From Flavobacterium sp. (GTDB lineage: Bacteria > Bacteroidota > Bacteroidia > Flavobacteriales > Flavobacteriaceae), in contig NZ_SEBR01000004.1 of assembly GCF_004295795.1 (NCBI RefSeq), positions 62,001-126,000 on the forward strand: 64,000 nucleotides of DNA, given 5' to 3'. Shown piece after piece: positions 34,137 through 44,246 of the stretch. Position 1 is the first letter of the stretch. Each line of letters opens with the position of its first letter. Under the pieces are notes generated by a model. The model did not search any database, had not been told where the DNA came from, and worked only from the letters and a program-made list of their open reading frames with translations. Position numbers and translations under genes: made by a program.

Positions 34137-36302
34137 ATGATCATCCAAGACAGAACGCTGCAAGACTTGCAGTTTCCCACCATATTAGAGACGATTTCCG
34201 AAGCCTGTGTCACCGATTTGGGCAAAGAAAAAGCACTCGCCATAAAACCGTTCCGCGACAAGGAAATCCTTATGGACGCGCTTTCGCAGACCTCGGAGTA
34301 TGTTTCCTCTTTCCAGAACAACAATGCCTTGCCCAACCACGGCTTTGAGCAGATCACCAACGAGATCAAGTTTTTGGCCATCGAGGACAGTTTTCTCGAC
34401 GCTTCGGCATTTCGCAAAATCGCCACTGTTTCCGAGACTTCGAATACCTTGATCCAATTCCTCAAGAAGTTCGACGATTATTATCCGAAGCTTTACAAAC
34501 GCGCTCAGGAAGTCATTTTTACAAAAGATATCATTTCCAAAATCGATGCTATCGTAGACAAATACGGAGAAATAAAGGACGATGCGTCGTTCGAGCTTTC
34601 GGGAATCCGAAGCCAGATGAACGTGATCCGAGCCAAAGTCAACCAAAGTTTCGGTCAGGCCTTGACGCACTACAATTCGCTTGGTTATCTGGACGACATA
34701 CGCGAAAGCATTGTGGAAAACCGACGTGTCCTGGCCGTTTTGGCCATGTATCGCCGGAAAGTCAAAGGTTCGATTTTGGGAAGTTCGAAAACGGGAAGCA
34801 TCGCCTTCATCGAGCCCGAAGCGACTTTGAAATTTTCGCGCGAACTCTCGAATCTCGAATACGAGGAAAAGCGTGAGATCGAAAAAATTCTCAGGAAATT
34901 GTCGGGCGACATCCGTCCTTTCGTGGAAACTTTGGGGCAATATCAAGCGTTTTTGTCAGATGTGGATGTGGTTCACGCCAAGGCCAGATATGCACAAAGG
35001 ATCAATGGTCTGCTCCCGAAGATTTCCGAGGAAAGACGCTTGTTTTTCCGCGAAGCCTTCCATCCTATTTTGTATCTGACAAACAAACGAAAAGGCGAAA
35101 AGACGTATCCGCAAACTTTTGACTTTACGCACGAAAGCAGAATTATCGTGATTTCTGGTCCGAACGCCGGCGGAAAAACGATCTCGCTGAAAACCGTCGG
35201 ATTGTTGCAGCTGATGTTGCAAAGCGGCATGTTGATTCCGGTGCACGAACGCAGCGAAACGTTTTTGTTTGACCGGATCATGACTGATATCGGAGACAAT
35301 CAATCTATTGAAAACCATTTGAGTACGTATAGTTACCGACTCAAAAACATGAACTACTTTCTCAAGAAGTGCAACAGCAAAACCATGTTCCTCATCGATG
35401 AATTCGGAACGGGTTCAGATCCTGAACTTGGAGGCGCGCTGGCCGAAGTTTTCCTCGAAGAATTCTACCACCGCGAAGCCTTCGGAATCATCACGACGCA
35501 CTATTCCAACCTCAAAATGCTGGCCAACGAAATGCCGCACATGACCAACGCAAACATGCTTTTCGACGAAAAATCGCTCGAGCCGATGTACAAATTGGTT
35601 TTGGGTCAGGCCGGAAGTTCGTTCACGTTCGAGGTCGCCCAGAAAAACGGCATTCCATACGGATTGATAAACCGCGCCAAAAAGAAGATCGAGGGCGGCA
35701 AAGTGCGCTTCGACAAGACGATCGCCAACTTGCAGAAAGAGCGTTCGAAGCTCGAGAAAACGTCCGAAAACCTCAAGCACGAAGAAACAAAGGCGCGTGA
35801 GGAAAGCGTGAAGCTCGAGGACATGAATTCGCGCATCAGGCAAAAACTCGAAAGCTATCAGGAATTATATGACAGCAACCAAAAAGTTATCTATCTAGGA
35901 CAGAAAGTCGACGACATGGCCGACAAATATTTCAACAATAAAGACAAGAAACACCTTATCGGCGAGTTCTTGAAAATGGTCGAAATCGAGAATTCGAAGC
36001 GCAAGAAACTGCATCCGAAAGAGAAAAAAGTCGAGGAACAAAAGAAAAAGGAAGTCATCGAGGAAGTGAAGGTCGTCGTTGAGGAAATCCGCGAGGAGAA
36101 AAAGGAGAAGAAGAAAAAGGAAGCCGCGGCTCCAAAACCGAAAGTGACACTTAAAATCGGCGATCGCGTGAGAATGGTCGATGGAAAAGCCATTGGAAGC
36201 ATCGACGCGATAGAGAAAAACAAAGCAACGGTAAACTACGGACTTTTCACCTCGAAAGTAAGCCTTGACGAACTCGAATTCGTCGAAGCCAAAAAGAAAT
36301 AA
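34137..36302 (+). CDS. mutS2: MutS2-family ATPase (no visible Smr domain)
   Basis: 721 aa; Walker A GPNAGGKTISLKTVGLLQ, DEFGTGSDPELGGALAEV; C-terminus ends in a KOW/SH3-like segment. Confidence 0.9.
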   Translation: MIIQDRTLQDLQFPTILETISEACVTDLGKEKALAIKPFRDKEILMDALSQTSEYVSSFQNNNALPNHGFEQITNEIKFLAIEDSFLDASAFRKIATVSETSNTLIQFLKKFDDYYPKLYKRAQEVIFTKDIISKIDAIVDKYGEIKDDASFELSGIRSQMNVIRAKVNQSFGQALTHYNSLGYLDDIRESIVENRRVLAVLAMYRRKVKGSILGSSKTGSIAFIEPEATLKFSRELSNLEYEEKREIEKILRKLSGDIRPFVETLGQYQAFLSDVDVVHAKARYAQRINGLLPKISEERRLFFREAFHPILYLTNKRKGEKTYPQTFDFTHESRIIVISGPNAGGKTISLKTVGLLQLMLQSGMLIPVHERSETFLFDRIMTDIGDNQSIENHLSTYSYRLKNMNYFLKKCNSKTMFLIDEFGTGSDPELGGALAEVFLEEFYHREAFGIITTHYSNLKMLANEMPHMTNANMLFDEKSLEPMYKLVLGQAGSSFTFEVAQKNGIPYGLINRAKKKIEGGKVRFDKTIANLQKERSKLEKTSENLKHEETKAREESVKLEDMNSRIRQKLESYQELYDSNQKVIYLGQKVDDMADKYFNNKDKKHLIGEFLKMVEIENSKRKKLHPKEKKVEEQKKKEVIEEVKVVVEEIREEKKEKKKKEAAAPKPKVTLKIGDRVRMVDGKAIGSIDAIEKNKATVNYGLFTSKVSLDELEFVEAKKK

Positions 36303-36348
36303 ATCGATGTTAAAGGAACGTCTGCATGCGCCTTTTCGGGCTACTTTT

Positions 36349-36408
36349 GCACTCAGGCACTCAGGCACTCAGGCACTCAGGCACTCAGGCACTCAGGCAC
36401 TCAGGCAC
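36349..36408. repeat. ACTCAGGC octanucleotide tandem repeat
   Basis: cactcaggcactcaggcactcaggc... about 7 units between mutS2 stop and next ATG. Confidence 0.95.
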
Positions 36409-36415
36409 ATAAAAA

Positions 36416-36838
36416 ATGAAAATCTCCGAACTCCCAAAAGGCAAGAAAATAATCCTGTTCGACGGCGTCTGCAACCTTTGCGACAATTTCGTGCAATTTA
36501 TCATCAAGCGCGACAAAAAGGACGTTTTTCGTTTTGTGGCACTGCAGTCGGAGCTTGGGGAACGAGTTTTACAACACATCGGCATCGACCGGAAACACAT
36601 CGATTCCATGGTTTTGTATGAACCCGGAGTGGCTTATTTTTACAAGTCGGATGCAGCGCTCGAGATTACCAAGAATCTCGGCGGATTTTGGAATCTTGCC
36701 ACGGGCTTCAAGATTCTTCCGGGCTTTCTGAGAAATCCCGCTTACGATTTTGTGGCCAAAAACCGGTATAAATGGTACGGACAAAAAGAAAGTTGCATGA
36801 TTCCGACGCCGGAACTCAAAGCTAAATTTTTGGAATAA
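36416..36838 (+). CDS. DCC-family thiol-disulfide oxidoreductase (DUF393)
   Basis: 140 aa; IILFDGVCNLCDNFVQFIIKRD. Confidence 0.88.
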   Translation: MKISELPKGKKIILFDGVCNLCDNFVQFIIKRDKKDVFRFVALQSELGERVLQHIGIDRKHIDSMVLYEPGVAYFYKSDAALEITKNLGGFWNLATGFKILPGFLRNPAYDFVAKNRYKWYGQKESCMIPTPELKAKFLE

Positions 36839-36840
36839 AA

Positions 36841-36869
36841 AAAGGCCGGAATTCAAGTCCGGCCTTTTT
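36841..36869. terminator. Bidirectional intrinsic terminator
   Basis: AAAGGCCGGAATTCAAGTCCGGCCTTTTT between convergent genes. Confidence 0.85.
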
Positions 36870-36885
36870 GTTTATTCTGTAGCGA

Positions 36886-37935
36886 TCAGTGTTTGATGAC
36901 TTTTTTTGTGACGCGTCCCGAATCGCCTTCGACGGTCATGAAATAAACGCCGGAAGTCAATCCGGAAACATCGATTTGCGCCTGGTCTTCCAAACCGACT
37001 TTCTGGTTTCTCACAGTGCGTCCGTTGATATCGGCAATGCTTACACTTTCTATATTTCCGACAGTTGAAATGTTTACGACGTTATCGGCCGGATTCGGAT
37101 AAAAGCTAAACGCCGCCACAGTAGGATTGTCCACGCGAAGCAGCGGTCCGTCAGCAGCCAGGGCGCGCAAGCTCACGTTGTCGAACTGCGCTGTCGCAGC
37201 AACTGTATTGGCTTGTCCCGATGTAGAAATCGCGTTGGCAAGAAGGTTCAAAGTCGACAAATCTGTTCCCGTGCTCGCGCCCATTATCGAAGGAGCCGTA
37301 ACCATCGTTCCGGAAAGTTCCTTGAATTTGAGTTCGCCCGTGGTTTTGTTGTAGCTGAAACCGACAGTGTACCACGTATTCTGCGCCAAAGTTACGGCCG
37401 TGAATGTAGTTCCGGTAAGACCTAGCGTGAACGAATAGTTTCCGACTGCGCCACCGCCTGCAGTGTTGTCATAGTAACCAAGGCCACGCAATTCGCGGGT
37501 TGCGGCTATGTAAGTTAGTCCGGCGAGCATTCTGGTAAGGTCGGTGTTGTAAAGGATTACGCGGAACGAATTCGCGCTCGTCGTCGCAGCGCCTGTGTAA
37601 AAATCGAATTGTACTTGCGCCACGTCGTTTCCGGCAGTTCGCGTTCCCCAAATCGCGGAAACGTCTTTGTACATGCGGCGTGTGTTCACGGCTGTATTCG
37701 AGCCCGTGAGTTGGATCACGTTTCCGTAAGTTCCGCCGGCGTTCACGACCTGAAAGTCTGAATTTGCACCTGCGGTCACTGTTGTGAGCCATCCGCCTTG
37801 TCCGGGAGTTGCGCCTGTGATGTCTGTTCCGACGTTTCCTACGGTATAGGCAGTCGCATCGTCAGACAGCAATGTTTGAGCTTGGCCTAAAGCCGCAGTC
37901 AACAACGCAAAAGATAAGAGTAGAGATTTTTTCAT
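36886..37935 (-). CDS. Secreted protein with T9SS type A C-terminal sorting domain
   Basis: Signal peptide MKKSLLLSFALLTAALGQAQ; C-term FYPNPADNVVNIS...VYFMTVEGDSGRVTKKVIKH. Confidence 0.85.
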   Translation of the reverse strand: MKKSLLLSFALLTAALGQAQTLLSDDATAYTVGNVGTDITGATPGQGGWLTTVTAGANSDFQVVNAGGTYGNVIQLTGSNTAVNTRRMYKDVSAIWGTRTAGNDVAQVQFDFYTGAATTSANSFRVILYNTDLTRMLAGLTYIAATRELRGLGYYDNTAGGGAVGNYSFTLGLTGTTFTAVTLAQNTWYTVGFSYNKTTGELKFKELSGTMVTAPSIMGASTGTDLSTLNLLANAISTSGQANTVAATAQFDNVSLRALAADGPLLRVDNPTVAAFSFYPNPADNVVNISTVGNIESVSIADINGRTVRNQKVGLEDQAQIDVSGLTSGVYFMTVEGDSGRVTKKVIKH

Positions 37936-38033
37936 ATATTCTATTTTAGGATTGATTGCGACTAAATTAGCGAATAATACAATCGAAAAACAAAATATTT
38001 TTACCGCAGAATTGTTAAAATGCGAAGAATATT

Positions 38034-39311
38034 TTATTCGGTGGCTTTGCCCGATTCCCATTTGCCTACAACCGATGTTGCCAACGCATTTCCAAGTACA
38101 TTCGTGGCGCTTCGGAACATGTCACAGAAGTGATCGATAGGCAAGATCAAAGCGATGCCGATCTCGGGAATCTTGAACATGCCGCAAGTTGCCGCAACAA
38201 CGACAAGACTTGCACGCGGAACGCCGGCGATTCCTTTGCTGGTAAGCATCAAGACCAAAAGCATCGTCATTTGCGTTCCAAAGTCGAGGTCGATCCCGTA
38301 GACCTGTGCTATGAAAATACTGGCAAAAGTCATGTACATCATGCTTCCGTCGAGATTGAACGAATAGCCAAGTGGCAACATGAAAGACACGACTTTGTTC
38401 TTGACGCCGAATCGCTCGAGTTCTTCGGTGAGTTTTGGAAAAACGGCCTCGCTGCTGGTCGTACTGAACGCGATTACAAGTGGACTCACGATTCTCTTGA
38501 GCAAAACGGACATGGATTTTCCCAAAAAGATATAGCCGACAATAAGCAAAACGGCCCAAAGCGAGCCAATTCCGACCAGGAATGAACCAAAAAACTTGGC
38601 ATAGGTGATGATGAGTTCGACGGCATTTTGAGTGGCGAAAACCGCCGTAAGCGCACCAAAAACTCCTATTGGCGCAAACTTCATCACGTAATTCACCATT
38701 TTTAGGATAATGTGCGACGTCTTGTCGAGCGCTTTGACGACAGGTTCGGAAACGGCCGGCATCGAGGCTGCTGCGAGTCCGAAGAAAATCGAGAAAATCA
38801 CGATCTGCAGGATTTCGTTGGTGGCCATCGCCTCGAAGACGCTTTTCGGGATAATGTGCTCGACGAAGTTCTGGGCCGAGAAATTCTGGGTTTTCGCAGC
38901 TACATCCTGGGCGGCGGCCACGTCGATGTCTCCCAGTTCGATTCCTTTTCCGGGCGCGAGCAAATTGACGAAAAATGCACCGATGAGCAACGAGATGAAA
39001 GACGCCGTGAAAAACCAAAGCAACGCGCGTCCGCCTACTCTGCCGACTGTCTTGAGATCGCCGAGTTTCGCGATGCCTACGACCAAAGTCGTGAATACCA
39101 AAGGCGCAATGATCATTTGCACCAAACGGATGAAAATCGTGGCGAGCAGCTTGATGTAATTGCTGAATTCCTTTGCCGATTCGGCACTTGCCGTTTCGTG
39201 AATGGCGACTCCAAGGGCGGCACCGAGAATCATCGAAATCAGGATTTGGCCGGTGAGGCTTTTGAGGAAAGGGATCTTTTGGTCGTTGTGGGTCATTACT
39301 TCGTTATTCAA
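38034..39311 (-). CDS. Dicarboxylate/amino acid:cation symporter (DAACS)
   Basis: 425 aa; AFSTTSSEAVFPKLTEELERFGV, SFNLDGSMMYMTFASIFIAQ; start may be the second Met (MTHNDQK). Confidence 0.93.
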   Translation of the reverse strand: MNNEVMTHNDQKIPFLKSLTGQILISMILGAALGVAIHETASAESAKEFSNYIKLLATIFIRLVQMIIAPLVFTTLVVGIAKLGDLKTVGRVGGRALLWFFTASFISLLIGAFFVNLLAPGKGIELGDIDVAAAQDVAAKTQNFSAQNFVEHIIPKSVFEAMATNEILQIVIFSIFFGLAAASMPAVSEPVVKALDKTSHIILKMVNYVMKFAPIGVFGALTAVFATQNAVELIITYAKFFGSFLVGIGSLWAVLLIVGYIFLGKSMSVLLKRIVSPLVIAFSTTSSEAVFPKLTEELERFGVKNKVVSFMLPLGYSFNLDGSMMYMTFASIFIAQVYGIDLDFGTQMTMLLVLMLTSKGIAGVPRASLVVVAATCGMFKIPEIGIALILPIDHFCDMFRSATNVLGNALATSVVGKWESGKATE

Positions 39312-39359
39312 AATTCGTTATTCATTATTCATCATTCATTTATTCGTTGTTCAAAATTA
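39301..39359. repeat. AACGAA-type short repeat, left arm (inverted)
   Basis: tcgttattcaaaattcgttattcattattcatcattcatttattcgttgttcaaaatt. Confidence 0.85.
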
Positions 39360-39371
39360 ACTTTCTACCAG

Positions 39372-39404
39372 CAAATTAAATTTCTTCATTGTTTTTTATC
39401 CAAA
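39372..39404 (-). promoter_or_regulatory. Putative promoter TTTG-N21-TTAATTTG for the DAACS symporter
   Basis: On the reverse strand TTTGGATAAAAAACAATGAAGAAATTTAATTTG. Confidence 0.55.
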
Positions 39405-39429
39405 TGACCACAGACACCGAAGTTTTCGA

Positions 39430-39502
39430 CCAACGAATGTTTATTGACGAACAACGATTGTCGAACAACGAATAACGATCAACGAATTTTGAATGTTGAA
39501 CG
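39430..39502. repeat. AACGAA-type short repeat, right arm
   Basis: caacgaatg...gacgaacaacgattgtcgaacaacgaataacgatcaacgaattttgaatg. Confidence 0.85.
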
Positions 39503-39647
39503 ATTGCCTAGCCCGGATTCAAGCGGTTAGCCTTTTGACGGGAAACCGTAGTTTTTGCGCTGTTGCGGAAGCGACCGAAGGAAGCTCTTCGCGACGGCTG
39601 CAAAACAAGGTTTACCTAGAAAGCTAAACGCGGGCAGCCGGATTAAG
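39503..39647. repeat. Dispersed quasi-palindromic intergenic element, copy R2 (reverse orientation)
   Basis: CCTAGCCCGGATTCAAGCGGTTAGCCTTTTG ... AGCGACCGAAGGAAGCTC ... AAAGCTAAACGCGGGCAGCCGGATT. Confidence 0.75.
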
Positions 39648-40712
39648 CTACTTATTATAGGTCTTGTTTATCAGATGGAAATCGGCAAGCACAATTGCCG
39701 CCATGGCTTCGACGATTGGCACGGCGCGTGGCACAACACACGGATCGTGGCGGCCTTTGCCTTGCATTTCGACGATATTTCCTTTGTTGTCGAGCGCTTC
39801 CTGTTTCTGGATTATGGTAGCCACGGGCTTGAAGGCGACACGGAAATAAATGTCCATGCCGTTCGAGATTCCGCCCTGAATTCCGCCCGAAAGGTTCGAT
39901 TTGGTCGTTCCATCCTCGTTGTAAAGGTCGTTGTGTTCGCTGCCTTTCATCTTGGCGCCGCAAAATCCGCTTCCGTACTCGAAACCTTTGACGGCGTTGA
40001 TCGAAAGCATGGCCTTGCCGAGTTCGGCGTGCAGTTTGTCGAAAACGGGCTCTCCCAAACCTATCGGAACGTTTTGGATCACGCAAGTCACCGTGCCACC
40101 GACAGAATCGCCTTGCTTGCGGATTTCACGTATGTAGGCCTCCATTTTTTCGGCTGTCGCGGCATCCGGACAACGCACGTCATTCGACTCGATCTTCGTG
40201 AAATCTAGCGCCTGATAAGGCTTGTCGATGAAAATATCTCCTACGGACGAAGTAAAAGCGCTGATTTTGATGTCCTTGAGATATTGTTTGGCGATCGCTC
40301 CGGCCACCACTCTTGACGCCGTCTCGCGTGCCGAACTTCTTCCGCCGCCGCGGTAATCGCGAATTCCGTACTTTTTCTCGTACACGTAATCGGCGTGGCT
40401 TGGACGATATTGGTCTTTGATGTGTGAATAGTCGTGCGACTTCTGGTCGGTGTTCGGGATAATGAAACCGATTGGCGTTCCCGTGGTCTTCCCTTCGAAG
40501 ATTCCCGAGAGGAATTGCACTTCGTCGGCCTCTTTCCTTTGGGTCACGATTGCCGATTGTCCCGGTTTTCGCCTGTCCATTTCGTGTTGGATCGCCGAAA
40601 GATCGAGTTCGATTCCGGGCGGGCAACCGTCGATTATTCCGCCAAGGGCTTCGCCGTGCGATTCCCCGAATGTGGTAAGTCTGAAAAGTGTTCCGAATGA
40701 ATTTCCTGCCAT
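39648..40712 (-). CDS. aroC: Chorismate synthase
   Basis: 354 aa; [50 protein letters not shown]-type motif. Confidence 0.96.
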   Translation of the reverse strand: MAGNSFGTLFRLTTFGESHGEALGGIIDGCPPGIELDLSAIQHEMDRRKPGQSAIVTQRKEADEVQFLSGIFEGKTTGTPIGFIIPNTDQKSHDYSHIKDQYRPSHADYVYEKKYGIRDYRGGGRSSARETASRVVAGAIAKQYLKDIKISAFTSSVGDIFIDKPYQALDFTKIESNDVRCPDAATAEKMEAYIREIRKQGDSVGGTVTCVIQNVPIGLGEPVFDKLHAELGKAMLSINAVKGFEYGSGFCGAKMKGSEHNDLYNEDGTTKSNLSGGIQGGISNGMDIYFRVAFKPVATIIQKQEALDNKGNIVEMQGKGRHDPCVVPRAVPIVEAMAAIVLADFHLINKTYNK

Positions 40713-40727
40713 TTGGTAAAAATAGTA

Positions 40728-40945
40728 AAAGTGCCTGAGTGAAGCGTGCCTGAGTGCCGGAGAAAACCGAAAGACGTCGAACTAAGCGAATGAAATCCGA
40801 TAAGGATCAGATCAGTCAATTGATATACAGCGAGTTGAAAAATACAGTCGATTTCCCGATTTCAGGAAAGGTTGCGTCAATTCGGGTCGGATCTAATCGG
40901 TACGACGAACTCAGGCACTCAGGCACTCAGGCACTCAGGCACTCA
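40728..40945. repeat. Spacer bounded by inverted ACTCAGGC-type repeats
   Basis: Left agtgcctgagtgaagcgtgcctgagtgcc; right aactcaggcactcaggcactcaggcactcaggcactca. Confidence 0.85.
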
Positions 40946-41016
40946 AACAAATTTCTTAACTCCTGATTCAGTTTCACTTAACACGCAAAACGTTTATTTG
41001 CGAAACGTCCTTCCAA

Positions 41017-41883
41017 ATGAAAAAGAGAAAAGTTGAGCTCGTCGTCCTTTCGGACATCCACCTTGGCACTTACGGTTGCCACGCAAAGGAATTGCTGCAT
41101 TATCTGAATTCCATAAAGCCAAAAACGCTGGTGCTGAACGGCGATATCATCGACATCTGGCAATTCCGCAAGTCGTATTTCCCGAAATCGCACCTGAAAG
41201 TCATCCGAAAGATAATCGATTTTACTTCCAAAGGCACGCAAGTCTATTATTTGACAGGCAATCACGACGAAATGCTGCGAAAGTTCAGCGGGACGAATTT
41301 TGGCAATTTCAAGCTTGACGACAAACTGGTGTTGAACCTTGACGGAAAAAACGCTTGGATTTTTCACGGGGACGTTTTCGACGCCTCGGTGCAACACTCC
41401 AAATGGATCGCAAAACTCGGCGGTTGGGGTTACGATTACTTGATTTTGGTCAACCGATTCGTGAACTGGTGTCTGCATAAATTTGGAAAAGAGCCTTATT
41501 CTTTCTCCAAGAAAATAAAGGGAAGCGTCAAAAAAGCCGTCAAATTCATCTCTGATTTCGAAAATACCGCCACCGAACTCGCGACGGAAAAAGGCTACGA
41601 TTACGTGATTTGCGGACACATTCACGAACCCAAGATCGTCGAGGTCGAAAACCGCCACGGAAAGACGACTTACCTGAATTCGGGCGATTGGATCGAGAAC
41701 CTTACCGCTTTGGAATACAATAAGAAACGCTGGAAGATGTATCGATATTCGGAACAAAAACCTACCGTGGACGAAGACCTTTTCGAGATGGAAGATTTGC
41801 TGTCGAACGCAGATTTGACGTCCTTGCTGTTTTCCCAAAAACCCGTGATTTCGCGAGCAATAAAAGCGTTCAATAAATGTTAA
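41017..41883 (+). CDS. Metallophosphoesterase, UDP-2,3-diacylglucosamine diphosphatase-like
   Basis: 288 aa; VLSDIHLGTYGCHAKELLHYL, LNGDIIDIWQF, YLTGNHDEMLRKF, CGHIHEPKI. Confidence 0.82.
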   Translation: MKKRKVELVVLSDIHLGTYGCHAKELLHYLNSIKPKTLVLNGDIIDIWQFRKSYFPKSHLKVIRKIIDFTSKGTQVYYLTGNHDEMLRKFSGTNFGNFKLDDKLVLNLDGKNAWIFHGDVFDASVQHSKWIAKLGGWGYDYLILVNRFVNWCLHKFGKEPYSFSKKIKGSVKKAVKFISDFENTATELATEKGYDYVICGHIHEPKIVEVENRHGKTTYLNSGDWIENLTALEYNKKRWKMYRYSEQKPTVDEDLFEMEDLLSNADLTSLLFSQKPVISRAIKAFNKC

Positions 41884-41954
41884 AGTATTGGTAACCGCCT
41901 TTTCTTCCCGTTCGTCAAATGTTAAATTTGGGTATAACCTAAAATGACACAACA

Positions 41955-42473
41955 ATGACGAAATTGTTTATTTGCGCGGCTTTCGCGATCGCATCGGCTT
42001 TTTCTGCCGAGGCACAGACGGTTCGGGACAACGCCATCGGAATCCGATTGAGCGCCGGTGATGGAATTGGTGCCGATGTTTCTTATCAAAGACGCGTATT
42101 TTCCAAAAACCGACTTGAGTTCGACCTTGGCCTTCGCGACCAGGACCATTACGACCAAGTGAAATTCATGGCCGGATTCCATTGGATCATCCCAATCGAG
42201 CAAGGCTTCAATTTTTACGCCGGACCGGCAATCGGGGCCGGACGTTGGGAAACCAATCACTGGAATGACGTTCCCGGGGATTACCGCGACGACGGCGGAT
42301 TCGGTGTGATTGCAGGCGTTGCCGGACTGGAATACGTGTTCCCGAACATTCCTTTGCAACTTTCGTTTGACATCCGTCCAGAGGCGCATTTTGGAGACAG
42401 ACGCGATGATTTCGACCGCGATTATCATGCCTTGGTTCCGGATGTTGGTTTGGCGGCAAGATTTACTTTTTAA
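41955..42473 (+). CDS. Small outer-membrane beta-barrel-like protein
   Basis: 172 aa, signal peptide MTKLFICAAFAIASAFSAEAQ, C-terminal aromatic LAARFTF. Confidence 0.65.
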   Translation: MTKLFICAAFAIASAFSAEAQTVRDNAIGIRLSAGDGIGADVSYQRRVFSKNRLEFDLGLRDQDHYDQVKFMAGFHWIIPIEQGFNFYAGPAIGAGRWETNHWNDVPGDYRDDGGFGVIAGVAGLEYVFPNIPLQLSFDIRPEAHFGDRRDDFDRDYHALVPDVGLAARFTF

Positions 42474-42690
42474 ATCCCAATATTCAAATTCCAATATTCA
42501 AATTCCAAATTCCAATTGGTTTCATAATTTCCTTTTGGCTTTCGATCGACAATTTTATGCTGCACGCGGAAAATTGGTATAAATAAAAAAGCGAACCTGT
42601 TTACTCGGGTTCGCTTTTTTGCTTTCATGTAAAAATTCCACTGGCTGTTTCAGAGACAATTGGAATTTGGGATTTGAAATTTAGATTTTA
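42474..42690. repeat. Convergent intergenic spacer bounded by inverted CCAAATTCC-type repeats with central terminator
   Basis: Left aaatcccaatattcaaattccaatattcaaattccaaattccaattgg; right acaattggaatttgggatttgaaattta. Confidence 0.75.
42585..42620. terminator. Bidirectional intrinsic terminator
   Basis: AAAAAAGCGAACCTGTTTACTCGGGTTCGCTTTTTT. Confidence 0.9.
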
Positions 42691-43116
42691 TCACTTGATT
42701 TCAATCGGCTTCTTCGAATTGATCTTCACGATTGCATAAGGATAAGTGATGACCTGCATGTTCATGGAATCGGCCGGAGGCGAAGTTTCTTTGACGTAAA
42801 CGATGATTTTGTCGGGCGTCTCCTCTACTTTTTCGACCGTAATCGAATGGCCGCCCGTATTTTTTTCGCCCATGTTAAGCACGATGAAATTGGCGCTCGT
42901 AAGATCACTTGCCGATATTTTCTTGCGAAGTTTCTCGTCGGCCTGAAGCATCCGGATTTCCTGCTCGGTCGAAAGGATTTCGAAAAAATGGATGTTTCCG
43001 CCACCGTCAGACTGAGAAGTCAGCACTTCGTAAAGCGGTTTTTCGCCCGACACGCTTTTGGTCGAGCTACAGGCAGACAGGATTAGGATCAGCGAAAGCG
43101 CGGCAATTTTTCTCAT
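42691..43116 (-). CDS. PrcB-like lipoprotein
   Basis: 141 aa; lipobox ILSACSST; FIVLNMGEKNTGGHSITVEKVEETPDKIIVYVKETSP. Confidence 0.75.
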   Translation of the reverse strand: MRKIAALSLILILSACSSTKSVSGEKPLYEVLTSQSDGGGNIHFFEILSTEQEIRMLQADEKLRKKISASDLTSANFIVLNMGEKNTGGHSITVEKVEETPDKIIVYVKETSPPADSMNMQVITYPYAIVKINSKKPIEIK

Positions 43117-44246
43117 ACTTTGATTTGTAAGGCTTCTTCGTATAACGCTTCGTAAAGCGGTAATATTTTCTTGATGTCGAATTGTTTGGCAACCTTAAGC
43201 GCGTTTTCACGGAATTTTTGCAAGGTCGCATCGTCCTTGAGGATTTTCACGGCGTTTTGTGCCATCTCGTCTATGTCGCCTACTTCGCTCAAATAACCTG
43301 AAACACCATCGAAGTTCACTTCGGGCAAACCGCCAGAATTCGTCGAGACGACGGGAATTCCCCAAACCATCGCTTCGAGCGCGGCCAATCCGAAGCTTTC
43401 TGTTTCAGATGGCAGCAGGAACAGATCGGTATAACTCAAGATCTGGTCAATCTCGTTGCTGTTTCCGAAGAAAATCACACGGTCGGTAATTCCAAGTTTC
43501 TGGCACAATTTCTCGGCCTTGGCACGTTCTGGTCCGTCGCCGACCATCATGAGTTTGGCCGGAATCTGTTCCTGTATCTTTGCAAAAATCCTGATTATGT
43601 CCGGGATTCTCTTGATTTTTCGGAAGTTGGAAATGTGCGTCACGATGCGCTCGCTCTTGTCGGCCATGACCGAACGGCGGCAACGGATACTTGGATCGGA
43701 CGTGTTTTTGTCCAGTTCGATAAAATTCGGGATCACGTGGATTTCCTTTCGGATGTCGAAATGCCTGTAAGTATCGTCCTTCAAACTTTGTGAAACCGAA
43801 GTTACGATGTCAGACTTGTTGATGCTGAAAGCCACGGCGGGTTTGTAAAACGGATGGCTTCCGACAAGCGTGATGTCGGTGCCGTGCAAAGTCGTCACGA
43901 TCGGCACGTAAATGCCTTCGTCCTTCAACATCTGCTTGGCCATGTAAGCGGCATAAGCGTGGGGAATCGCATAATGTACGTGCAAAAGTTCGATTCCGTA
44001 GAGTTTCACCATATCGACGAGTTTGCTCGAAAGCGCCAATTCGTAAGGCTGATAATGGAAAAGCGGATATTCGGGAACGTTGACCTCGTGATAGTGCACA
44101 TTCGGGCTCAATTGCGAAAGGCGAACGGGTTGGCTGTAAGTGATGAAGTGTATTTCGTGTCCTCGTCTGGCAAGTTCGAGCCCCAATTCGGTCGCTACGA
44201 CGCCAGAACCACCGAAAGTCGGATAACAGACGATTGCTATTTTCAT
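43113..44246 (-). CDS. bshA: N-acetyl-alpha-D-glucosaminyl L-malate synthase (bacillithiol biosynthesis glycosyltransferase)
   Basis: [36 protein letters not shown]...[27 protein letters not shown], diagnostic BshA pattern. Confidence 0.93.
   Translation of the reverse strand: MKIAIVCYPTFGGSGVVATELGLELARRGHEIHFITYSQPVRLSQLSPNVHYHEVNVPEYPLFHYQPYELALSSKLVDMVKLYGIELLHVHYAIPHAYAAYMAKQMLKDEGIYVPIVTTLHGTDITLVGSHPFYKPAVAFSINKSDIVTSVSQSLKDDTYRHFDIRKEIHVIPNFIELDKNTSDPSIRCRRSVMADKSERIVTHISNFRKIKRIPDIIRIFAKIQEQIPAKLMMVGDGPERAKAEKLCQKLGITDRVIFFGNSNEIDQILSYTDLFLLPSETESFGLAALEAMVWGIPVVSTNSGGLPEVNFDGVSGYLSEVGDIDEMAQNAVKILKDDATLQKFRENALKVAKQFDIKKILPLYEALYEEALQIKV

Noticed and set aside
36349-36408. Possible CRISPR-like array
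   Set aside because: Pure 8-bp tandem units without unique spacers; no cas genes in the window. The same applies to AGCAGT and AACGAA arrays and to the 202- and 239-bp tandem repeats, which have no unique spacers.
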